A DNA stretch of 64,000 nucleotides from the NCBI RefSeq assembly GCF_008042045.1, contig NZ_RDBP01000019.1:1-64000 (forward strand), given 5' to 3'. Within the stretch, counting starts at the first letter, position 1; every line of letters starts with the position of its first letter. Origin of the DNA: Streptomyces sp. T39. GTDB lineage: Bacteria; Actinomycetota; Actinomycetes; Streptomycetales; Streptomycetaceae. Below the pieces are notes generated by a model. That model saw only the letters and a list, made by a program, of their open reading frames with translations, ran no database searches and was not told where the DNA came from. Positions 46,301-54,005 of the stretch are shown here, piece by piece. The position numbers and the translations under genes are program-made.

Positions 46301-47489
46301 CGAGGTAGCCAAGGGAATCGCCGGATTCGAGGACATCCAGGCATGCCTCGGCGGTGACGTCTGGGCCTGCGGCGCCCTCGCCCTGGACGCCACGATGCCC
46401 TTCGCAGCCAAGGCCAAACGCACCGTCAAGGCGCTCAAGACCGCCTGGAAGATGTACGACCGCTGGGAGGAGGAGGTCCGCTGGGCCACCCGCACCCTCC
46501 GCCGGGCAGACGACGAAGCCGCCGCCATGGCGAAGTACATCGAGGACTACGCCGCCTGGGAAAAGAAAGCCGACGCCGCAAGAGCGGCCGAGAAAAAGGC
46601 TGACGCGGCAGCCGACGCCGCGAAAAAGTCCGACGGCAGCGGCGGAGGCGACAGTTGCATAAGAAACAGCTTCACCCCCGACACTGAAGTACTCCTCGCC
46701 GATGGCACCACCAAACCGATCAAGGACCTCAAGCCCGGCGACAAGGTCATGGCAACCGACGAGAAGACCGGCGAAACCACCGGCAAAAACGTCGCCGCCA
46801 CGATCGTCGGCGACGGCGAGAAGCACCTTGTCCGCATCGCCGTCGACACCGATGGCGGCAAGGACACGGCCACCGCTCCCATCACCGCCACAGACGGCCA
46901 CCCCTTCTGGGTGCCGACCCTCAAAAAGTGGATCGACGCCAAAGACCTCAAGCCCGGCCAGTGGCTCCGCACCAGCGCCGGCACCCACGTTCAGATCACC
47001 GCAGTCCAGGCCTGGACCCAAACCTCCAGCGTCCGCAACCTCACCGTCGCCGACTTCCACACGTACTATGTGCTGGCGGGCAAGACGCCGGTCCTCGTGC
47101 ACAACTGCAATGACAGCCTGGACTTTGCTCACGGTACGACGTCGACGCACGCGGATGACATCCAGGCGAACGGGCTGAGTGGGGATGCAGCGCGCGCAAA
47201 CGCGCACGGAGGATCACTGAATAAGCCGGGGAGCCTGTTCACCTATCGCGTCACACCGGGGGACGGCGAGACGCTGGACGCTACCGCATCCTTCGGCGCC
47301 TCGCGTGCGGGGCCCGGCGAGCGTCCAGCGCTCATGATCTTCAGGATATGCCGATGCGAGTATGACCGACTAACTGCCGCTGGCCACATCACAACTCGCG
47401 TAACCGACGAGGTCAGCGGAAGAATCGAGCACATATTCAGTCCTGAGGCGATGTCTTCGCTAAGCCTCGCGCAGCGACTGAACTTCTGA
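40371..47489 (+). CDS. RHS/YD-repeat polymorphic toxin with Hint domain
   Basis: The 2372-aa secreted protein has a signal peptide, a long N-terminal region and many YD repeats. It has the RHS core boundary (YDPALGRFISVDPQ, near residue 1873) and a helical linker. A pretoxin Hint domain follows at about 2096-2246 (CIRNSFTPDTEVLLADG to VLVHNC), then a 126-aa toxin tail. The Hint domain should self-cleave to release the tail. GTG 40371 is the longest start; GTG 40383 is also possible. The tail begins a tHGT-type ADP-ribosyltransferase-like motif (FAHGTTSTHADDIQANGL). The next gene is a candidate immunity gene. Confidence 0.88.
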   Translation: MGAHVPFRHARRLFRHTSLTWRSGLSALALALLASGASLSPVPAQAAETRGLAELQKVTDVPAARTTAKGPAAPPDQTGKAELKAPPNVHWPAQGTAEATVPKATGNSHTARGAAAKRDAAAAVGPSVRAGSLPVRLALGNKAVAKEAAAPAADAPPMTAKVSVYGQDRARKAGIQGVLLSVQRTDGGKGTHPLSVELDYSAFVHAYGGDWGSRLRFSQRPACVLTTPQKPQCQGSVPLPSVNDSEAGTLTGTFAARTADMSAAGHSARGASTNGAVVLAATASASGSKGTYAATSLSPTGSWSAGGSTGDFSWTYPMEIPASLGGPGPSLSIGYNSGSIDGRTVATSQQPSWVGDGWDTGSSFIERTYVSCAEDRKAGSGFNNPTTHPTGDLCHGPPMVTLSLNGSSTSLVLNDADKKWYPANQDGSKVELLTGAENGDREKEYWVVTNSDGVKYHFGLNQLPGWATGKAQTNSALNVPVYGNHQGEPCHAASYAASVCDQTYRWNLDYVVDPRGNALTYWYAKERNYYGSNVTTTGTSTARIYDRAGYLTRVAYGLRADDLFAPAPAEVMYTVGERCLVTTSFDCAESKLTSTATYEVARNWPDVPADQLCASGQTCTDRYSPAFFTRKLLKSITTRVLKDGVSTPVDTWTMAHSFQSTGDGAVNGEYPLWLKSIQRTDKDGAPLGLPAVTFIGKQMPNRVDNDTDGNPPYLRWRVTQINTETGARTVVAYAPTECSSTPGAVKLPASPDSNTLRCFPVVVETNDPTDPTGMKKKYSTDWFHKHRVDQVREEDKNGTSPTREVNYTYLGTPAWAYDDASELTNKPARTWSVYRGYGEVRTVQGVAPDVRSRTETLYYRGLDGDLKADGTRRSVSITASDESSVKDHRMLVGQVREQRYYEGVDGGLHSATITTSHLQGPVAKRDRSATGASDLEAWFQGLKSTSSRTILSGDRGERKTAVEHGYDDSGRLEWTWSKGDTSDAHDDTCTRFDYLNDTAKWFKSQQTRVHTVTAACNAPIVYGPGNVVSDAKVEYDAVGNVVKTQSLSGFTDQNLPEYITQGTATFDDYGRITSATDVYGKTTTTTYTPASGSVVTKTVTKNILGHTATTEVDPGRGLPLVQTDTNGRKTVMEYDALGRMKKVWSPDRDSRTTTPDAEFEYTVGRDAPVVITNKRLKEDGTYRVSFDFYDGALRLRQTQNPAMNGGRVVTDTHYDSLGRVWKENAGYYSSDSGPVATMFPPTETSVPSSTVTTYDGVGRPSATIARSKGVETWRTTTTYGGDWTAVDPPAGDTPTMAILDAQGRKTELRQFKGSGPTGDYDKITYSYTRKGQLEKVTDQIGNVWSQTYDVRGRVKTLVDPDKGRSDITYDEGDRALTITDGRSPRRTIAMAYDALGRVTATHEDSLSGTKLTSQTYDTVPGALGLPASSTRYVNGNAYTQAITAYDTEYRPTATTVTIPASEGKLAGTYAYSNSYTPRTGLPQTTRHPAVGGLPSERVSMGYNGLDTVNSIAVDGLAFVAATEYTSLGDVVRTKVDSSGRAVITSNTFDEQTRRITRTTNQQEVGTVDTITLNDVITDYDAVGNVTRITDKTGDNPTAATTDVQCFAYDHLRRMTDAWTASDACAQRPEASGPGSAPAVGGPDAYWHSYSFDAAGNRLSETKHDPLGDTAKDVHRTYTYATGLPTKSRLDKVTVTGSQGQREELYGYDEAGNTTTRTIQGNTQSLQWDLEGHLEKVSAGTNASSYVYDAGGNRLIEREATGTTLYLPGTELKLDADGNIAKTTRYYTHPAGPAMVKVAEGGTIKKSYLLSDRNGTATTAVDAATKTVTRRKHTPFGEERGTALTMWPDDKGYLGGAKDATGLTHLNAREYDPALGRFISVDPQMDIAESQTMNPYAYGNNSPITFADPSGRAMCADEACTVRVQTEGQTFDQIVENAGGTVPPPPDPPTTTVSEADVKKANSIRQKSKADIILEIALEVAKGIAGFEDIQACLGGDVWACGALALDATMPFAAKAKRTVKALKTAWKMYDRWEEEVRWATRTLRRADDEAAAMAKYIEDYAAWEKKADAARAAEKKADAAADAAKKSDGSGGGDSCIRNSFTPDTEVLLADGTTKPIKDLKPGDKVMATDEKTGETTGKNVAATIVGDGEKHLVRIAVDTDGGKDTATAPITATDGHPFWVPTLKKWIDAKDLKPGQWLRTSAGTHVQITAVQAWTQTSSVRNLTVADFHTYYVLAGKTPVLVHNCNDSLDFAHGTTSTHADDIQANGLSGDAARANAHGGSLNKPGSLFTYRVTPGDGETLDATASFGASRAGPGERPALMIFRICRCEYDRLTAAGHITTRVTDEVSGRIEHIFSPEAMSSLSLAQRLNF

Positions 47490-47495
47490 TGCGCG

Positions 47496-47744
47496 ATGTA
47501 CCGAAAGAACGAGAGCGAGCTGAATGTGTCGAGCGCTGATGGCTACGACGAAGCGATGCCGGAGGTTCGCGAGTATGTCGCTGCGTACCAACGAGCACTT
47601 GAGCGTGTCCGGGCCAGTCACTATGGGCGGCCGATGGGCGAAGTGCGCCGGGCTCTCCTGGAGGAGTTCGAGGCTGAAGGGCTCCAAGTGTGGAGCGAGG
47701 TAGTAACAGATGCGGCGCGCATCATCGCTGGTGATGCGGACTGA
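47496..47744 (+). CDS. Candidate immunity protein for the RHS toxin
   Basis: The 82-aa acidic protein begins 6 bases after the RHS stop (MYRKNESELNVSSADGYDEA). It is mostly helical and has no signal peptide. Position and size fit an immunity protein; no family is recognised. An internal ATG at 47556 (MPEVREYV) is an alternative start. Confidence 0.5.
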   Translation: MYRKNESELNVSSADGYDEAMPEVREYVAAYQRALERVRASHYGRPMGEVRRALLEEFEAEGLQVWSEVVTDAARIIAGDAD

Positions 47745-47850
47745 AGTCCGGTGCCCTCAGACCGTTCCGACGTTCGCTTTAGTGAATAGTCGAGATCGGC
47801 ACTAGTCCATTATCTGTCGTTATGCGTCACCTGACGGCAGTAGCGGACGG

Positions 47851-47877
47851 CAACGGCGGCGAAGTTCGCCGCCGTTG
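47851..47877. terminator. Bidirectional terminator hairpin
   Basis: A perfect 13-bp inverted repeat CAACGGCGGCGAA / TTCGCCGCCGTTG around a single base lies between the convergent immunity gene and integrase. There is no strong U-tract. Confidence 0.55.
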
Positions 47878-47887
47878 CTGTGCGCGG

Positions 47888-49132
47888 TCAGGGGCGGTCG
47901 AGGGCGTTCCCGAGCGTCGTCAGGGCCTCCCGTTGGAGGCGGAGGCGTACGTAGGCGTAGACAGTGGCGGTGACGCCGATGTGAGCGTGGCCGAGGAGTT
48001 CCTTGATCACGACGAGTTCGACGCCCTGTTCCAGGAGCAGGGTGGCGGTGGAGTGCCGGAGGTCGTGGAAGCGGATGCGGCGGAGGCCGGCCGTGCGGAG
48101 GAGCGTGATGAAGGCGCGGGTGAGGTTAGTCGGGTCGATCGGCCTGCCCTGCACCGTGGTGAACACGTGCCCGTCGCGCTGCCACGTGGTGCCCACGGCC
48201 TCCCGCTCGCGCTTCTGCTGCTCGTGGTGAAGCTTCAGCGACTGGACGCAGCGGGTGGGGAGGGCGATGCGGCGCTCGGAGGCGCGTGTCTTGGTGGGCA
48301 GCGTGGTGAGCCCGCCCGCGTTGGTGCGCTGGAGGGTTCGGCGGATGGCGGCGGTACCGGTGTCGAGGTCGAAGTCTTCCAGCGCAGGCCGAGGAGTTCG
48401 CCTTTGCGGAGTCCGGTGTGGAGGGCGAGTTCGAACAGCGCGCGTAGCCGGTGACCTTGCGCGGCGGTGAGGAACTGTCGGGCTTCGTCGGCAGTGAGGG
48501 GTTCGAAGCGGCGGGGCCGTGCGGTGCCGGTGCGGACGTTGCGGGCAACGTTGCGCGGGATCTCTTCCTCGCGGACGGCATGCTCCAGGGCGGACTTGAG
48601 CACGGAGTGGATGTAGGTGAGCGTCAGTGGGGAGAGCAGCTTGCGGCAGCACTGGCCGGCGGCGCAGCAGCCGGGCTGGTCGCGCCGGGCGTCGATACCC
48701 CGCGCGCAGCACTGGCAGGTGGTGCGGAGCTGGTTGAGCCAGGTGCGGACGTCCTTGGCGGTGAGCTTGGTGAGCTTTTTCTTGCCGAGGCCGGGGCCGA
48801 GGTAGCGGCTGACGCAGGTGGTGTAGCGGGTGTGGGTGTTCTCGCGCAGGTGGTGGATGGCGACGTTCTCCAGCCAGTACGTTCAGGTACGCGGCGAGGC
48901 TGCCCTGCGCGGAGGGCACGGGGAGGCCGCGGTTGCTGGCGGAGATCTTCTCGGTGAGCTTGGCCAGGGCCTCCTTCCGGGTGGTGCCGTAGACGCGGAC
49001 GCGCTTTTGGGTGTTGCCGGGGGCGAGGACGTATCCGGCGGCTTCCCAGCGGCCGTCCTTGCGCTGGTAGACGGTTCCGTCGCCGTTGGCGCGCACGCGG
49101 CGGGAGGCGGGTGTGTCGCGGGATGTGGTCAT
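47888..49132 (-). pseudogene. int: Tyrosine integrase broken by two frameshifts
   Basis: N- and C-terminal parts share one frame. The start is MTTSRDTPASRRVRANGDGT; the catalytic part ends with FHDLRHSTATLLLEQG, HARGITV-like segments and the final TVYAYVRLRLQ. Between about 48880 and 48380 the sequence continues only in another frame (LENVAIHHLRENTHTRYTT ... LHTGLRKGELLGLRW). A one-base insertion near 48877-48884 and a one-base deletion near 48378-48382 explain this. Functional only if these are sequence errors. It follows xis with a TGATG overlap. Confidence 0.8.
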
Positions 49133-49356
49133 CAGGCGGCTTCCTGTTCGAGTCGGGCGTGGATGAAGTCGGTGAGGGCGTGGGTGGGGATGCGGCGGGC
49201 GCGGCGGAGCGTGATGGAGGCGAGCTGGCGGTTGCGGAGCAGGGCGTAGACGGCGGAGCGGCCGAGCTGGAGGCGGGCCATGACCTGGGGCACCGTCAGC
49301 AGGTCCAGCGCTGGCTCTGTCTCCGGGTGGAGGACAGCGGGCGGGGGCGAGGTCAT
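49132..49356 (-). CDS. xis: Excisionase (MerR/HTH-17 type)
   Basis: The 74-aa protein has LLTVPQVMARLQLGRSAVYA and LLRNRQLASITLRRARRIP, the typical winged-helix excisionase of actinomycete integrative elements. It overlaps the integrase start (TGATG) and follows the replication-protein relic. It would act with the integrase, which is frameshifted here. Confidence 0.8.
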   Translation of the reverse strand: MTSPPPAVLHPETEPALDLLTVPQVMARLQLGRSAVYALLRNRQLASITLRRARRIPTHALTDFIHARLEQEAA

Positions 49357-49640
49357 CAGCAGCCCTCTTCGGCGATGAACCGGCGTTCCAGTTCCCGGCG
49401 GTGCCAGACGTGGGCGGCGAGGAGCGCGCCGCCGGGGCTGTAGCCCGAGCCCTGGAAGGCCCAGTGGCCGACGACGAGGGTGGTGTCCGGGGCATGCTTG
49501 GGCAGGCCGGCGTGGGCGCGGGCCTGTTCAATGCGCCAGGCGCGGCGAGCGGCGCGCAGCGCGCCCAGGGTGGTCGAGTAGGCGCGGGACTTGGTGCCAC
49601 GTGGCGCAGGTCCAGGGTGACCATTCGGGGCGTGTCCCTT
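49356..49640 (-). pseudogene. Replication initiator (RepSA-like) C-terminal relic
   Basis: The frame KSRAYSTTLGALRAARRAWR, then a segment with GHWAFQGSGYSPGGALLAA, matches the C-terminal end of RepSA-type initiators of integrative elements, by recalled family pattern. It ends overlapping the xis ATG (ATGA at 49356-49358). No start codon or N-terminal half is visible, so it is a deletion relic. Rep-xis-int order is typical of AICEs. Confidence 0.55.
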
Positions 49641-50210
49641 CTGTCGGGGTGCCTGTTCAGAGTTTCTTCACTTAATTCAAGGGTGGCCCGCTGACGCGGG
49701 CCGCCGCGCGCCGGCGGTCGGTGACCGCCGCCTGCTCCTGTCTGCCGCCCCGCTGGCGACGGCCGCCGACCACTCGGCGCGCAGGGCCCAGGGGTATAGG
49801 CCGGACTGTCAATCGGAAGCCCCGCTGTCCGACCACTCAGCAGCAGACCGGCCGGATCCCCCGAGAAGCCGTACGGCGAGCTCGTACCGTGCAGCGTCGA
49901 CGCCCCGGCGGAGCTGTCGTCCGGAACGCGGCCGTTGTGCCTGGCTGGGACCGTGACGAGGGAGATAACTGGAATGCTGCCGGCGCGGGGTTGAGCGAGA
50001 CACACGTGACGGGTGATCGGTTGGCGCACCCGCCGTCGTGGCTAACTTTCGGGGGCTGAGGCCAGAACCTCACAGTCATGGGCGCGGCGCACACGTGAAG
50101 ACCCGTCCCTGCCGGGGCTGACGAGTGCGGGGGAGCCTCGATCGGCCGCGCCCGGCAGGGACGGGAGTCGGGTGGGTCAGCGCGGTGCGGCGCCTGGGCG
50201 AGCGGTTGGG
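49641..50210. other. Gene-free interval beside the integrative-element relic
   Basis: It shows short inverted repeats (GCCCGC-TGAC-GCGGGC at 49686-49701) and no convincing coding frame. I looked for a tRNA or an att repeat and found none. Confidence 0.4.
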
Positions 50211-50447
50211 TCACGTCTGGCGCCAGGTCCGCCACGGGCGGGTGATGATCTCCCGGTGGGTGTGGTGGGACGGGTTCTGGCCGCAGTGCCGCAGTACCCA
50301 GTCCTGCGGTTCGGCGAAGTCCCCGCTTGTCGGCGAGGTCTCTCCGTCCACGGCGCACTGCATCGCGTACAGGACCGCCTCCGCGTCCGGCTCGCAGTCG
50401 GACTGGAGCGTCCAGGTCTCGTAGCGCAGTACCGAGCGAGGGGTCAC
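50211..50447 (-). CDS. DUF7848-like small protein
   Basis: The 78-aa protein VTPRSVLRYETWTLQSDCEP, with a Cys-containing middle (MQCAVDGE) and REIITRPWRTWRQ at the end, resembles a small family common in Streptomyces (recalled as DUF7848). GTG 50447 has GGAGG 8 bases upstream. Function is unknown. Confidence 0.55.
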   Translation of the reverse strand: MTPRSVLRYETWTLQSDCEPDAEAVLYAMQCAVDGETSPTSGDFAEPQDWVLRHCGQNPSHHTHREIITRPWRTWRQT

Positions 50448-50605
50448 CGTCCCCACCTCCGGTTGGCCACGGCCACCTTCGCGCTCAACTCCTCCGTCGG
50501 AGTCGGCGTACGTACGTCCTCGGGCGGCACGTCCCACTCTCGGCCACCGCGTGGCGGTCGAAGTCACGATCCGAGCCACCGAACTGGGGACGTTCATCCG
50601 TACCG

Positions 50606-50866
50606 AGCTGGGGCATTCCACTCGTACGCCGACACCAGGGCGTCTACGCCCGCGCCGCCGCCCTCGTCCACACCCTCGGTCGGCTCCGCTGGCTGGAGCA
50701 CTCCAATCTCAGCGCGGCGTGTGCGGTGGCGGTGATGTATCTGGAGGCGAGCGGTATACCGGTGGCTCCGGACAGGGAGCAACTGTCCGCCCTCGCGCAC
50801 GAGCTGTACGACCCGCAGTGCACGGCGGAGCGGATCGCCATGCTGCTGAGGACCTGGAAGGTCTGA
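50606..50866 (+). pseudogene. Fic/Doc-like toxin C-terminal fragment
   Basis: The segment SWGIPLVRRHQGVYARAAAL and LRWLEHSNLSAACAVAVMYLEASG is like Fic/Doc proteins after the catalytic region. The HPFxDGNKR motif is replaced by LRWLEHSNLSAA, so AMPylation activity is not expected. No clean start is visible upstream. It may belong to a variant Streptomyces family or be degenerate. Confidence 0.4.
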
Positions 50867-50938
50867 GCCGGCCCGAGACGGCTGCTCCAACCAAGCACCG
50901 GCCTGCCGCCCAACACAGCCCCGCGCCCCACCTCAGCC

Positions 50939-51322
50939 CTACAGCTCCACGAGGAGAACGACGCGGTCGGCCCCAGCGTCGAAGCCGAGCACGGGATGGC
51001 CGTAGCCGCCCTCGGGTTCCATCAGCACTGGCTTGCCCAGCCGCCGCATCTGACGAAGGACGTCGCTGAACGCGTCGAGGCGCTCCTGGCCCTGCAACTC
51101 CGGCAGGTCGACGTCGAAGTCGATCTCCTCGTCGGAGTAGAACCGGAAGATCGCAAGCACACCGTCGACCGGCCAGACCTCCAGATTCGGGCACTCGGCT
51201 CCCGCCTGGCGGGACAGCGAAACGGCCGCCGGAGGCGTCTCGAGCATCGACTCCCCCTCGGAGTACTGGTGATTCCAGCCCTGCTCCACGACAAGATCGT
51301 GAACCGCCTGCGAGTCCCCCAC
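50939..51322 (-). CDS. Hypothetical acidic protein, 127 aa
   Basis: It starts MGDSQAVHDLVVEQGWNHQY and contains IDFDVDLPELQGQERLDAF and LVEL at the end. It looks like a soluble immunity-type protein; no family is recognised. The GTG at 51322 sits in a G5 run. An in-phase-adjacent frame upstream (51331-51489, MWDDVIRHAARGNEGASDQW) may be the true N-terminus, joined by a frameshift, so the gene may be longer. Confidence 0.5.
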   Translation of the reverse strand: MGDSQAVHDLVVEQGWNHQYSEGESMLETPPAAVSLSRQAGAECPNLEVWPVDGVLAIFRFYSDEEIDFDVDLPELQGQERLDAFSDVLRQMRRLGKPVLMEPEGGYGHPVLGFDAGADRVVLLVEL

Positions 51323-51330
51323 CGAGGCAC

Positions 51331-51489
51331 CCGGGCCCGCACGTCCGGCAGCGACCCCATCGAGTCAGGGTCGAGGAGCCAACACACCTCGTCCCACAGC
51401 AGATAAGCTACCCCGCCAGGCTGCCCGTTCCACTGATCCGACGCACCTTCATTTCCCCGAGCGGCATGCCGGATGACGTCGTCCCACAC
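51331..51489 (-). other. Possible N-terminal exon-like frame of the 50939 gene
   Basis: The coding-like stretch MWDDVIRHAARGNEGASDQW, then YLLWDEVCWLLDPD, is in a different frame from 50939-51322. It may be a separate short ORF or the front of a single frameshifted gene. Confidence 0.3.
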
Positions 51490-51586
51490 CCCTGACGGCG
51501 AAGGGCCGCGGTTCGCCCTGCTGGGGCCGCTACGATGACGTCACGTCAAAGAACGGTTTATTCGCGTCCTATGTAACGGGGCCCCT

Positions 51587-52243
51587 GTGCGCATCACCAT
51601 CACCGTCGATCAACCCGACTCCGCGTTCCAGGAGAAGCTGCTCGCGCTGCTCGCCGAGCAGGCCGCGCATGTCGAGTTGGACGCGACATGGACTCGGGAG
51701 CGGGCCGAGGCGTACTACCGCTCGCTGCCGAGCCGGGCGCGGCGGATCGTCGCGCTCGCGGTGGCCGGTGACGGGTACGTCGCCTCGGACGATCTGCGGG
51801 GCGAGGAGACCACCAGTCTGCGCGGTCACTCGGCCGCGCTGAAGCGACTCCTCCAGCGGGGCGCCCTGCAGGGGCTGTGGCCGGAGAGCATCCAGCCGCC
51901 CATCACCCCGCAGGGGCCCGGCTTCGGCAAAGTCGCCGGATACGCCATGGACGAGGACCTGGTGCCCGTCTTCTTCGCCGCGCTCACCGGTGTCGAGAAC
52001 GAACACGAGGAGTGGACGCGGCAGCGGATGACGCAGAAGGAGGCGCTGGAGCAGGCCGTTCGTGCGCACGGCGCAGGCGGCACCTGGGACACCCGGCGGG
52101 CCGTGACCGCGCTCGCGGCGGCCGGCCATCAGGTGGCCGACAAGCGCGCCCGGCAGATCCTCCGCGACCTCGCCGAGGCGGGAGTGCTGGTCACCGCGGA
52201 CTCGGCTGGCGGCCGTGCCGTCTACCACGCGGCCGCACACTGA
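51587..52243 (+). CDS. Winged-helix-like protein, unknown role
   Basis: The 218-aa protein starts with MRITITVDQPDSAFQEKLLA and contains a helical middle (YYRSLPSRARRIVALAVAGD). The C-terminus has a winged-helix look (TRRAVTALAAAGHQVADKR...LRDLAEAGVLV). GTG 51587 is chosen from the frame start. A TGACGTCA palindrome precedes it at 51536-51543. Function is not assigned. Confidence 0.5.
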   Translation: MRITITVDQPDSAFQEKLLALLAEQAAHVELDATWTRERAEAYYRSLPSRARRIVALAVAGDGYVASDDLRGEETTSLRGHSAALKRLLQRGALQGLWPESIQPPITPQGPGFGKVAGYAMDEDLVPVFFAALTGVENEHEEWTRQRMTQKEALEQAVRAHGAGGTWDTRRAVTALAAAGHQVADKRARQILRDLAEAGVLVTADSAGGRAVYHAAAH

Positions 52244-52354
52244 AAGGCCGCTCTGAGCCCGTGAGTCGTCCCTCTCCCCCGGGCTGCCGGGCGCCCTGTG
52301 GCTCCTGTGGCCTGGTCCCGGCGACTGTCCGAGGCGTCTGGCACGATGCGCCCC

Positions 52355-52785
52355 ATGCGTACTGATGACCAGGTCGGCGAAGACGTTCCCCCGGAGTTCG
52401 CGACTGTTCTGCGCAGGGGTGACGACAGCCGTCACGTGCTGATCGCTGCCTGCGTGTGCGCCGAGTGCGGCGGCCGGGTGTTCTCCGTGATGGTCAACGC
52501 GTCCGGAGCAGAACGCGCCTGCATCAGCTGCGGGAGCCGGGCGTTCCTCGCCGACAGCGAGGAGTATTGGAGCGAGGAGTGCTGGGAGGACGACGAGCCG
52601 GTGCGGCCTGCTGCCCCTGCGAGAGCGAGGAGTTCGAGGCCGCGGTCGCGTTCTCGCTCGGCGCCGACGGAGAGGTCCGCTGGGTGGCGGTCGGCCTGCG
52701 GTGCACCCGGGACGGCTTCTGCGGAATCTACACCGACTGGAAGATCGACTACGGCCCCACAGGTCACCTCCTGACCTTGGTCTAG
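52355..52785 (+). pseudogene. Zinc-ribbon-like protein interrupted by a frameshift
   Basis: The N-terminal frame (MRTDDQVGEDVPPEFATVL...CAECGGRVFSVM...CISCGSRAFL) has two CxxC pairs. The C-terminal part (CPCESEEFEAAVAFSLGADG ... CGIYTDWKIDYGPT) continues in another frame. The switch is near 52600-52612, so a single-base indel splits one gene of about 140 aa. Function is unknown. Confidence 0.55.
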
Positions 52786-52871
52786 CGAAGACGCCCGGGC
52801 GACGGTCCGCGCGGCCAACGGCTCGGTGCCCGCACCCCGGGAAGGGGGACGGGCACCGAGCCGTTCAAGGA

Positions 52872-54005
52872 CTACTTGCCCAGCAGCTCGCTCAACCGGC
52901 GGCGGAACTCGGCACTGGTCTCCGCGGCGAGGTCTTCCGCGAAGGCCTCGGCGCCGCCGACGAGTTCGACGTAACGGGCCAGCGCGGCCTGCCGCTGACC
53001 GCTGCGCGTCAGCTTGTCGAAGGCGATCTCCATCGCCGCTCCCCCGTCGTTCCACGGCATCTTGATCTGGGGCTTGGCCGCCAGCTCGGGTCGGGGATCC
53101 GGGACCTGTACCGTCTCCGGCTCATCCACCGCGACCGGTGTTGCGCCGCTCCCCTCCCCCGCTGCCGGCTCCGTCATTACGCCGTAATGAACGCCCTCGC
53201 CCGTCGCGGGCCCCGGCGCGCCGCCGTTCGACTCCACCGCAGCCTTCGTCGTAGGCACCTGGGCAGAGGGAGCCGCGGGTGCCGGAACGGCCGCCTTGCG
53301 CTGCTTCTCGCTCTTGAGGCGTTCGAGGTGCGCCTCCTGCTCCTCGGGCTTCTTGTTCCCGACCCGGCGCAGGAGTTCGGCGGGCTCCTCCCCGGCGACC
53401 AGTTTCTCCTGGAGCTCCGGCGTCAGGCCGAGGAGGGCGAGGCGCTGGGAGACCCATCCCTGCGAGCGGTGCAGCCGGGCGGCGAGCGCTTCCTGGGTGC
53501 CGTGCACGGCGAGGAGTTGTTGCAGCGCGCGGGCCTCGTCGAGCGGGTCGAGGTCGCGCCGGTGGATGTTGGCGACGAGCGCCGACTCCAGCACCTCGTC
53601 AGGATTGGTGCCGAGGTCCTCGTTGAGGGTGACCTTGATGTCGGCGAGCCCGGCCTCGCGGGCTGCCGCCAGGCGGGAGTTGCCGTCGATAGCGACGTAC
53701 TTCGTGCCGGCTTCGAGCTGGTCCTCCCGGCCGGGGTTGGCCTCCAGGTAGGAGAAGCGGGACATGATGCTGATGGCCTGCTTCTGCCCGTGGTCGCGCA
53801 GGCTGCCCGCGAGCTGCGACAGGTCGCCCAGTTCCGAACGGGGGTTGCTCGGGTTCAGGCTGATGAGCGCGACGGGGAGCGTCACCGGCGGCGGGGTGCC
53901 CTCGGTCGGTGCGTTCGTCGCGGCGTTGATGGCCTGACGCCGGGCGCTGACGGACTGGGTCTGTGCGAAGGAAGCGCCCATCCCCAGCTTGGATGCCTTG
54001 CTCAT
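52872..54005 (-). CDS. parB: ParB-family partition protein
   Basis: The 377-aa protein has a ParB/Spo0J nuclease-like domain (LISLNPSNPRSELGDLSQLA, then AIDGNSRLAAAREAGLADI) and an HTH (TQEALAARLHRSQGWVSQRL). A Pro/Ala-rich linker and a C-terminal dimerisation-like helix end in AEFRRRLSELLGK. It binds centromere sites and loads on DNA. The ATGA overlap (54002-54005) couples it to parA. One of the ATTACG-S-CGTAAT palindromes (53176-53188) lies inside this gene. Confidence 0.88.
   Translation of the reverse strand: MSKASKLGMGASFAQTQSVSARRQAINAATNAPTEGTPPPVTLPVALISLNPSNPRSELGDLSQLAGSLRDHGQKQAISIMSRFSYLEANPGREDQLEAGTKYVAIDGNSRLAAAREAGLADIKVTLNEDLGTNPDEVLESALVANIHRRDLDPLDEARALQQLLAVHGTQEALAARLHRSQGWVSQRLALLGLTPELQEKLVAGEEPAELLRRVGNKKPEEQEAHLERLKSEKQRKAAVPAPAAPSAQVPTTKAAVESNGGAPGPATGEGVHYGVMTEPAAGEGSGATPVAVDEPETVQVPDPRPELAAKPQIKMPWNDGGAAMEIAFDKLTRSGQRQAALARYVELVGGAEAFAEDLAAETSAEFRRRLSELLGK
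53176..53188. repeat. par palindrome site 1
   Basis: ATTACGCCGTAAT inside parB (context GTC-site-GAAC). First of eight copies found between 53176 and 60526; see finding. Confidence 0.7.

Noticed and set aside
44916-47207. Long minus-strand frames opposite the RHS gene
   Set aside because: They are shadows of a GC-rich coding strand; the plus-strand RHS gene has clear domain signatures and these frames have none.
49888-50029. Minus-strand frame near the integrase containing a segment like those often read through tRNA genes
   Set aside because: No cloverleaf, acceptor pairing or T-loop could be built; no tRNA or att core is visible.
51536-51543. TGACGTCA palindrome upstream of the 51587 gene
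   Set aside because: A single 8-bp palindrome with no second copy at a related gene; too weak to call regulatory.
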